Source: X23 sp050251575
GTDB lineage: Bacteria; Bacillota; Clostridia; SK-Y3
Assembly: GCA_050251575.1 (NCBI GenBank)
Contig: JBFWMP010000107.1
Coordinates: 1-9,716, forward strand
DNA: 9,716 nt
Direction of reading: 5' to 3'
This document shows positions 5,630 to 9,716 of the stretch, in pieces. A program made the position numbers and the translations under genes. Positions within the stretch are counted from its first letter, which is position 1. Each line of letters begins with the position of its first letter. The notes below the pieces were generated by a model. It ran no database searches and had not been told where the DNA came from. It saw only the letters and a list, made by a program, of their open reading frames with translations.

Positions 5630-6268
5630 CTATAAGCCTAATTGATATTCTACTTCATTATTCTGCTCAATCTGATCCTTCATTATTTCTACTTCAGCCA
5701 ATACAGTATCAACAAATCCTGCGTCTGTAATTGAAGCCAAGTTAATCTTAATATGATATAATAATGATAAAGCAGATGCCTTAGCCATTAAATGCGCCTC
5801 TATAGCATCCGTTTTTATATTTTTATTTCCCTTTTCTATTACTACTTTAATTATGTCTATCATCCTGATAATTCTCCGAGCTATCTCACGTGGAATATTA
5901 ACAGCTTCTTTATAACTCCGCTGCACTTCAACCTGTTTTTTCTCTTTCTCTTTCTCATCTGCTTCAGATAACTGCAATGCATACATTACATCCTTATATG
6001 CCTCAGAGTCTCGGTCCATATCCTGTAAGAACTCATCTCTATACACTGAACATTTCTGCAATATTTCTTTCATTTCAATAATAACATCCTCGTTCTCTAT
6101 TTTATTAGAGGTACGTGCAGCAACCATTTCAGTTAGAGCAGCAGAAGAAGCCGCACATAGCGCTGCTATGCTTCCTCCCGCAGGAGTACAAGGCTTGGAG
6201 GCCACTTTATGCAAAAAATCTTTTATTGACTCGTCTTCAAATCCCAATTTTAATTCTTCCTTTCTCAT
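5630..6268 (-). CDS. Cyclodeaminase/cyclohydrolase (FTCD C-terminal domain) family protein
   Basis: This 212-residue helical protein belongs to the formiminotransferase-cyclodeaminase C-domain family. Stand-alone clostridial members include methenyl-tetrahydrofolate cyclohydrolase (FchA), which acts in the C1 branch of the acetyl-CoA pathway and purine fermentation, and formimino-THF cyclodeaminase. The signature glycine loop is CTPAGGSIAAL (27-37); most members have P-G-G-G-S, here A-G-G-S. The DRDSEAY block (85-91) and the NIKTDAIEAHLMAKASALSLL helix region (150 onward) fit the family, and length is normal. The loop change and divergent helices leave the exact substrate open, so no gene symbol is given. 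The start is odd: the ATG at 6268 has no ribosome site at normal distance, and a TTG at 6247 (Leu8), eight bases after AAGGAAG, is an alternative. It is a single gene between the ndpA-like terminator and the ferredoxin promoter. Confidence 0.85.
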   Translation of the reverse strand: MRKEELKLGFEDESIKDFLHKVASKPCTPAGGSIAALCAASSAALTEMVAARTSNKIENEDVIIEMKEILQKCSVYRDEFLQDMDRDSEAYKDVMYALQLSEADEKEKEKKQVEVQRSYKEAVNIPREIARRIIRMIDIIKVVIEKGNKNIKTDAIEAHLMAKASALSLLYHIKINLASITDAGFVDTVLAEVEIMKDQIEQNNEVEYQLGL

Positions 6269-6310
6269 AAATTAAAAATACATTTTTAGCTTTTTAGCCT
6301 CCTTTCTCCT
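6269..6310 (-). promoter_or_regulatory. Leader with distant double ribosome site and in-frame stop before the cyclodeaminase-like gene
   Basis: On the minus strand the double site AGGAGAAAGGAGG (6298-6310) is followed after 14 bases by an ATG (6281-6283) that opens the three-codon frame ATG TAT TTT and meets TAA (6272-6274). One codon later comes the gene's ATG (6266-6268) in the same frame. The arrangement suggests reinitiation, or an N-terminal extension cut by a stop. Confidence 0.5.
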
Positions 6311-6343
6311 GAAATTTCTTATTATTTTCTTGTTTTTAATAAG

Positions 6344-6365
6344 GGTAATAATATATATTATTACC
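6344..6365. promoter_or_regulatory. Perfect 22-bp palindrome upstream of the cyclodeaminase-like gene
   Basis: The 11-base arm GGTAATAATAT is followed at once by its exact reverse complement. The centre lies about 86 bases upstream of the ATG at 6268. No T-run follows on either strand, so it is an operator candidate or a cruciform/RNA stem, not a terminator. Its outer GGTAA/TTACC ends resemble the palindrome before the ferredoxin promoter. Confidence 0.6.
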
Positions 6366-6376
6366 AACTTCGGCAT

Positions 6377-6403
6377 AAAAATAAAGACACTCTATTGAGT
6401 GCC
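6377..6403 (-). terminator. Intrinsic terminator after the ndpA-like gene
   Basis: On the minus strand GGCACTC (6397-6403) pairs with GAGTGTC (6386-6392) over seven pairs, one of them G-U, around an AATA loop, and is followed by TTTATTTTT. It lies about 65 bases after the stop of the nucleoid-associated protein gene. The G-U pair works only on the minus-strand RNA, which fixes its direction. Confidence 0.75.
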
Positions 6404-6467
6404 TATCTTCCTAATAATTCTAATTACCCATTTTATTCTATCTAAAATAACAATGTTGATAATGATT

Positions 6468-7478
6468 TTATTTATCGGAAATCTTATTTATATTCTTAAT
6501 AACAATCGAAATAGTGCCGTCGGGATTATTAATAAATTCAATCTTCTCTTTATTACCGTAATATTCTATTGGTAAATTAATCTCAATACCGGTATCCGTT
6601 TTAATTTTCTGAGTTTTAAATCTTTTTTCTGCAATCCTTTCAGTAACCGGGATAGCCTTATCCCTTATTCCTGCATTTTCTATTTCCTGTATATATTCGC
6701 GTTTCAACTCCGGATTCTTGCTAAAAATATTTTCTGCTAAATTGATAACGTTTATTGTATCTGTTTCTTCTATACTTTCTGCGACAGCTTTTTTTATTTC
6801 CACAGGCTTGGTATAATCTTCTTCAAAGTACTTCTTGCTAAATTTCTCGGTAGCCTTGGAAAATATTTTTATCTTTTCATTCGTTGATATTTGGGTCGTG
6901 CATCTTAAGAATATTTGAGAAAAATAAAATAACTTTTCTCCATCAATATCATATTTCTTCTCTAATAACTTGATCGTTAAATTCGTTAAATTAATTATTG
7001 CGCACTCATCAACTTTTTGATTCTCAGCCGGCAATGTAGTCTTTTGCTTGATAATTGAATTAATACGACCTGAATTTGTAGTTTGAACGTAATGAATAAA
7101 TGAATGTCGATAATTCAACTTCATTACTGCTAAATTTAAATAGCCATCCAACTCGAATAAACAAAAAATAACATCAGCGGATGGAATATCAACATTTTTT
7201 AACATAATATTATATAATGTTGAAGCAATTTCAGTTGTACATTTGCTGAAAGAATCTTTGTCACTACAAATCTGTGTACATAACTGCTTAATCCTATTTT
7301 CTTCATCTATAAAAGAAGCACTCTTTAAATTGTCATCTTTTAAAATTCTAGAAACATGCCCTTCGATAAAATCATTAATCTCATCGTCAAGAGGGTGTTC
7401 TTGCTCTGACAAGACAGGCGTCTGTATATTACTATCAAGAATATGCACAATTAATTTTTCAATATTTAGATTATTCAT
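6468..7478 (-). CDS. Nucleoid-associated protein, NdpA/YejK (37 kDa) family
   Basis: Preferred start is ATG 7478 (336 residues), seven bases after AGGAA; a GTG at 7493 is an alternative giving five more. The opening LNIEKLIVHILDSN, the segment DVIFCLFELDGYLNLAVMKLNYRHSFIHY, the middle helix KIFSKATEKFSKKYF, and the C-terminal KTQKIKTDTGIEINLPIEYY followed by NPDGTISIVIKNI match the NA37/NdpA family as found in Firmicutes. In gamma-proteobacteria YejK is an abundant nucleoid protein that affects topoisomerase activity. In Firmicutes, members are scattered, often in accessory regions, and their role is untested. The protein is cytosolic with no membrane segment. Single-gene unit: terminators lie on both sides (7554-7582 upstream, 6377-6403 downstream). 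Family assignment is confident; function in this organism is not. Confidence 0.85.
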   Translation of the reverse strand: MNNLNIEKLIVHILDSNIQTPVLSEQEHPLDDEINDFIEGHVSRILKDDNLKSASFIDEENRIKQLCTQICSDKDSFSKCTTEIASTLYNIMLKNVDIPSADVIFCLFELDGYLNLAVMKLNYRHSFIHYVQTTNSGRINSIIKQKTTLPAENQKVDECAIINLTNLTIKLLEKKYDIDGEKLFYFSQIFLRCTTQISTNEKIKIFSKATEKFSKKYFEEDYTKPVEIKKAVAESIEETDTINVINLAENIFSKNPELKREYIQEIENAGIRDKAIPVTERIAEKRFKTQKIKTDTGIEINLPIEYYGNKEKIEFINNPDGTISIVIKNINKISDK

Positions 7479-7553
7479 TCTTAGTTTCCTCACATATCTA
7501 TGTTATTACTAACTTTTTCTCATTCTTTTAATATTTTCGAAACTCCATCAAAC

Positions 7554-7582
7554 AAAAAACCGCCCATCCATACGGATAAGCG
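7554..7582 (-). terminator. Intrinsic terminator after the YajC-like gene
   Basis: On the minus strand CGCTTATCC (7574-7582) pairs with GGATGGGCG (7561-7569) over nine pairs, two of them U-G, around a GTAT tetraloop, followed by GTTTTTTG. It starts 13 bases after the stop of the small membrane protein gene. The wobble pairs fix its direction to the minus strand. Confidence 0.88.
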
Positions 7583-7594
7583 ACATATAACTAA

Positions 7595-7909
7595 TTAATT
7601 TGGAATCACTTTAATACTTTGTATGAATTCAGCATTTATAAGTTCGTTCCCTTTTTTAGTTTCAATCTCAATCCAATTTTCGTTTACATCAATTATTTTG
7701 CCTACTACGTTTGTACCAAATACTCCTGTAGATATCCTACAGGTATTTCCTACATACTTTTTAACTATTTCATTTGTCATAATTATTATCCCCTTTCTAT
7801 TTTTCATTTTTATAAATACTGACTTTTGCATTTCACGCTGCTGGGGTAGAATAACAAAAAACAATACAAATAATGGCATATATACCGCAATCCACGTCGC
7901 TGGACTCAA
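7595..7909 (-). CDS. Small YajC-like membrane protein with DUF6897-type C-terminal domain
   Basis: A 104-residue protein from a TTG at 7909, preceded by GGAGT and, further up, AAGGAG. Residues 5-21 form one membrane helix, followed directly by LPQQREMQ (21-28), like the RPQQ stretch after the helix of YajC, the Sec-translocon accessory protein. The C-terminal 61 residues (MTNEIVKKYVGNTCRISTG, then VFGTNVVGKIIDVNENWIEIETKKGNELINAEFI) form a small SH3-like beta domain that I recall as DUF6897. Its rhythm also mirrors YajC's (TGG-I-G-V-D-V-LEI-G). An internal ATG at 7780 (Met44) has GGGG nine bases upstream, so the soluble domain could also be made alone. Charge pattern suggests the C-terminus is cytosolic. 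It may be a remote YajC relative; that is inference. The gene is divergent from the Spo0E-like gene. Confidence 0.7.
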   Translation of the reverse strand: MSPATWIAVYMPLFVLFFVILPQQREMQKSVFIKMKNRKGIIIMTNEIVKKYVGNTCRISTGVFGTNVVGKIIDVNENWIEIETKKGNELINAEFIQSIKVIPN

Positions 7910-8173
7910 CCAAACTCCACTCCTTTGCTTATTAAGCCTAAATTATTAGCATCTGTATATTTTTAGTTTTGCAAGTGTTACAATGATAGATGCATTTAAT
8001 TATTTATTCTTTATAAGTGTTATAGAATCCTGCAAAAAAACAAAAATTAAATATCCCAAATTTGAACAATACTTGGTATATGTACCAAATTACTATTTGA
8101 TATTATCCAGATACACTTTTAAATGCATACTTTCTTCAAATCTATTTATCCTATCTACTAGGTGGTGATAACA
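7910..8173. promoter_or_regulatory. Divergent intergenic region between the YajC-like and Spo0E-like genes
   Basis: No supported gene lies here. It holds a partial palindrome TTGGTA-TATG-TACCAA (8073-8088), about 85 bases before the Spo0E-like ATG, and a small inverted repeat GCTTATTAAGC (7927-7937) just upstream of the YajC-like ribosome site. No promoter with good boxes and spacing was identified for either gene. Low-complexity A/T sequence makes weak -10 matches uninformative. Confidence 0.45.
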
Positions 8174-8344
8174 ATGCCCGAATTAGAAAATCTTTTGAAA
8201 GATATTGAAAAGCTGAGACAAACACTGCATGAATTAATTGATAAAAAAGGTTCGGATCTACAAAACCCAGAGGTAATTTCTGCAAGTGAGAATCTTAACA
8301 AAGCTATCACAGAATATAATGATTTGATCCGAAAAAAAATGTAA
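8174..8344 (+). CDS. Spo0E-like aspartyl-phosphate phosphatase
   Basis: This 56-residue protein is the right size and pattern for Spo0E-family phosphatases, which dephosphorylate Spo0A-P and hold back sporulation: ELENLLKDIEKLRQTLHELIDKKG forms helix 1, then DLQNPEVISASENLNKAITEY forms helix 2. The family signature is usually S-x-x-L-D; here it reads SENLN (residues 38-42), so the conserved Asp is Asn. Variants of this kind occur in clostridia, but activity may differ. Start: ATG 8174 is preferred, with AGGTGGTGAT (8160-8169) just upstream; the frame is open to a GTG at 8162, but that start would overlap the ribosome site. It is the only confident plus-strand gene in the window, single-gene and followed by a large bidirectional stem-loop. 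Its presence indicates a spore-former. Confidence 0.85.
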   Translation: MPELENLLKDIEKLRQTLHELIDKKGSDLQNPEVISASENLNKAITEYNDLIRKKM

Positions 8345-8420
8345 CTATCATATACGTTAATAAATCTATAAGATGCGTCAATGCGGACAATTCGATACCA
8401 CTGAAAAAGCACGATTAAGT

Positions 8421-8538
8421 AAAAAACCCGAGATGTCATCCTGAACGCAAGTGAAGGATCTTAGCACTTAAGCATCTTGAAAGCTGCTTAGATACTAAGA
8501 TTCTTCACTCCGCTCAGAATGACATTCTTGGCTTTTTT
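8421..8538. repeat. 118-bp imperfect inverted repeat, MITE-like, ending in T-runs on both strands
   Basis: The left arm (about 8421-8464) and right arm (about 8495-8538) are inverted copies of about 44 bases, each with a one-base gap and roughly 80% matching. Shared parts are the A6/T6 ends, ATGTCAT with CTGA, AGTGAAG and ATCTTAG. The middle adds an AAGCA/TGCTT stem, so the whole element can fold into one long hairpin. It has T6 at the 3' end on both strands, so it can terminate both the Spo0E-like gene and the small gene facing it. The core (TGTCATTCTGAGCGGAG and relatives) resembles a dispersed repeat I recall from many clostridial genomes; copy number here cannot be seen. Confidence 0.8.
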
Positions 8539-8549
8539 CATATTCATTC

Positions 8550-8723
8550 CTACTCATCTAAAACTACAAACTCACCCTTTCGTGCTTTTATTCGCATATC
8601 CTCAATTCTATTGCTAACCTCTCCTTCTATTTCTTTTTGCTGCTTATACAACATATCTAACTGCTTCTTGTTTGAAAAATATACAAACATTAAACCGTCA
8701 TTACTTAATTTGCTTATATCCAC
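8550..8723 (-). CDS. Small hypothetical protein, 57 residues, GTG start
   Basis: The minus strand from GTG 8723 to TAG 8550-8552 encodes 57 residues: a short hydrophobic strand-like start (LMFVYFS, residues 11-17), then a charged, likely helical stretch (KKQLDMLYKQQKEIEGEVSNRIEDMRIKARKGE, about 19-51), ending in FVVLDE. An upstream in-frame stop lies 12 bases before the GTG, and GTAGG lies eight bases upstream as a weak ribosome site. Codon use and the heptad-like helix look like real protein. It has no recognised family. It faces the Spo0E-like gene tail to tail, with the large inverted repeat between them. It could be a short coiled-coil regulator, but that is speculation. Reality of the gene is likely but not certain. 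Confidence 0.55.
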   Translation of the reverse strand: MDISKLSNDGLMFVYFSNKKQLDMLYKQQKEIEGEVSNRIEDMRIKARKGEFVVLDE

Positions 8724-9023
8724 TATTAAAACCTACTTTCTTCCACTTTCGATTCAAGCTGCACTACTTAGTTATTATTCTATCCTCTAATTGCCCATAT
8801 GTTTCATCAAACAACCGATGTCCTCATGCCTTAGATAGTTTATTCGGCAAATATTCGTAAATTCTAGATAACGAAAAGACAATATCATTCGTAAAATATA
8901 TATGCATATCTCACAACTTTAGCTGCATTCTTAGACCTTTATAACTAATTTATATTAAACACAAAAATAAAGCCCCGGTTTTCCGGAGCTATGCGCCAAA
9001 CTTTAGTTTAACATTTTAATAAA
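8724..9023. other. Gene-poor stretch with possible coding remnant
   Basis: I see no intact gene. On the minus strand, a frame from an ATG at about 8888 stays open for 33 codons without a ribosome site, and another frame between about 8765 and 8830 reads GHRLFDETYGQLEDRII before a stop. The two could be pieces of one frameshifted, decayed gene, but no family is recognised. The left end is the leader of the small gene at 8723; the right end is the terminator of the DUF2971 gene. Confidence 0.35.
8962..8990 (-). terminator. Intrinsic terminator after the DUF2971 gene
   Basis: On the minus strand AGCTCCGG (8983-8990) pairs with CCGGGGCT (8971-8978) over eight pairs, one of them U-G, around an AAAA loop, followed by TTTATTTTTG. 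It lies 34 bases after the DUF2971 stop. Confidence 0.88.
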
Positions 9024-9716
9024 TTATATTGAATCTTTATACTGTGAAAAATGCACAGGAGCATTAATGTTGTTTTGAAGCAACTTCAATCGCACAAACT
9101 TCCTATACGTGTCTCTATTCTTGCCAAAAGGAGACAAATACACTGACTCAATTAATTCATTTAAACTTACTCCTATCCTGAAACATTTCATTACTTTCTG
9201 TGATCCTGTAGAAATTAATTCGTCAGCCATATCAAAGATATTCTTCAGGTGAATTATCGCTCTAATCTCATTTTCATATTCATAATCATCTTTGATTTTA
9301 TACCTAAATAAATTATCTGTATTATCAAAATAACTTTTTAAACGCACTGTGTCTTTTTGATCGATATATTCAACTTTTGTAATTCTTGGCTTTGGATCAG
9401 AAATCAATGAATTATGCAAACGATATACTTTTGATTTAATTGCAAATCCTTCTTTCCCTTTACCGCCTCCATATTCTTCCCACATATTAATATTTTCTTT
9501 TTCATTTACATGCCAACAATTAACAAATACATTCTTTTTGTACTCTCCAAAAAAATTCTTTATATTTTGTATTATTAGTGCTCTAGTTTTTTCATCAAAT
9601 GGAGCATTGCTTAAAAATTCATCAGGAAAAATTCCTTCTAATTTATCTGGAAACAAATCCATACGACAAAAATATAACTCTCTACTCAAAATTAAATCAA
9701 TAAATTTATTTTCATC
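9024..9716 (-). CDS. DUF2971 family protein, 5' partial at the window edge
   Basis: The frame is open to the right edge, so the real start lies outside; 230 residues are visible. The visible start reads FIDLILSRELYFCRMDLFPD, which fits the family's early motif (an aliphatic helix, then LYF..., DLFPDKLEG). The central hallmark is VFVNCWHVNEKENINMWEEY, then a GFAIKSK strand, then YEYENEIRAII. DUF2971 proteins are scattered in bacteria and phages, often in accessory or defence-rich regions; they have no settled activity, though conserved W, H and E residues suggest an enzyme. A TTG at 9689 could serve as start but has no good ribosome site and would cut off conserved residues. The terminator at 8962-8990 follows. 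Neighbouring genes upstream are not visible, so its operon cannot be judged. Confidence 0.8.
   Translation of the reverse strand, partial: DENKFIDLILSRELYFCRMDLFPDKLEGIFPDEFLSNAPFDEKTRALIIQNIKNFFGEYKKNVFVNCWHVNEKENINMWEEYGGGKGKEGFAIKSKVYRLHNSLISDPKPRITKVEYIDQKDTVRLKSYFDNTDNLFRYKIKDDYEYENEIRAIIHLKNIFDMADELISTGSQKVMKCFRIGVSLNELIESVYLSPFGKNRDTYRKFVRLKLLQNNINAPVHFSQYKDSI

Noticed and set aside
7623..7949. Plus-strand open frame of 108 codons
   Set aside because: Antisense to the YajC-like gene; runs of I, F and T reflect A/T-rich antisense reading and there is no ribosome site.
7983..8168. Plus-strand open frame of 61 codons upstream of the Spo0E-like gene
   Set aside because: No ribosome site, low-complexity aromatic composition, and it runs through the leader and ribosome site of the real gene.
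8158..8439. Minus-strand open frame of 93 codons
   Set aside because: It is the antisense shadow of the Spo0E-like gene, whose family pattern, ribosome site and size are convincing.
8672..8860. Plus-strand open frame of 62 codons
   Set aside because: It overlaps the small minus-strand gene, lacks a ribosome site and shows no domain pattern.
8765..8890. Minus-strand pieces reading HEDIG and GHRLFDETYGQLEDRII in two frames
   Set aside because: They could be a frameshifted remnant, but the family is not recognised and the stretch is too short to call a pseudogene.

Overview
The window is AT-rich chromosomal DNA of a low-GC, anaerobic, spore-forming Firmicute, most likely from class Clostridia. 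This rests on strong GGAGG-type ribosome sites, intrinsic terminators with clean T-runs, a PadR/DUF2812 pair, a clostridial-type single-cluster ferredoxin, a stand-alone cyclodeaminase-like protein and a Spo0E-type phosphatase. No tRNA, rRNA, CRISPR array, transposase or phage structural gene was seen. Nearly every gene lies on the minus strand, so transcription runs right to left; the Spo0E-like gene is the one clear plus-strand gene.

From left to right: a 5'-truncated remnant of a YbjQ/UPF0145 gene (66-296); a two-gene unit, padR then a DUF2812 membrane protein (1832 down to 321), with its own promoter and a 10-bp palindrome at the predicted start of transcription; a secreted lipoprotein (2690-2085) with a terminator; a two-gene unit, a DUF6530-like protein then a degenerate GIY-YIG protein (3808-2975), driven by a near-consensus promoter followed immediately by a four-unit 8-bp tandem repeat; and a compact unit of ferredoxin, an unrecognised 209-residue protein and a hemerythrin (5532-4099), with a palindrome upstream of its promoter and a terminator behind it.

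Further right: a cyclodeaminase/cyclohydrolase-like gene (6268-5630) with an odd leader and a perfect 22-bp palindrome upstream; a nucleoid-associated NdpA/YejK-type protein (7478-6468); a small membrane protein built like YajC whose last 61 residues may also be made separately (7909-7595); a divergent Spo0E-like gene (8174-8344) followed by a 118-bp foldable inverted repeat that ends in T-runs on both strands; a 57-codon GTG-started small gene (8723-8550); and a DUF2971 protein that runs off the right edge (9716-9024).

The best candidate for an under-described system is the ferredoxin / unknown / hemerythrin unit. It combines an electron carrier and a diiron O2- or NO-binding protein under a Crp/Fnr-like palindrome, which suggests an oxygen or nitric-oxide response with the middle protein as an uncharacterised partner. 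The second is the DUF6530 / degenerate GIY-YIG pair with its repeat-array control region. All family assignments come from reading the protein sequences and recalling families; no searches were run.
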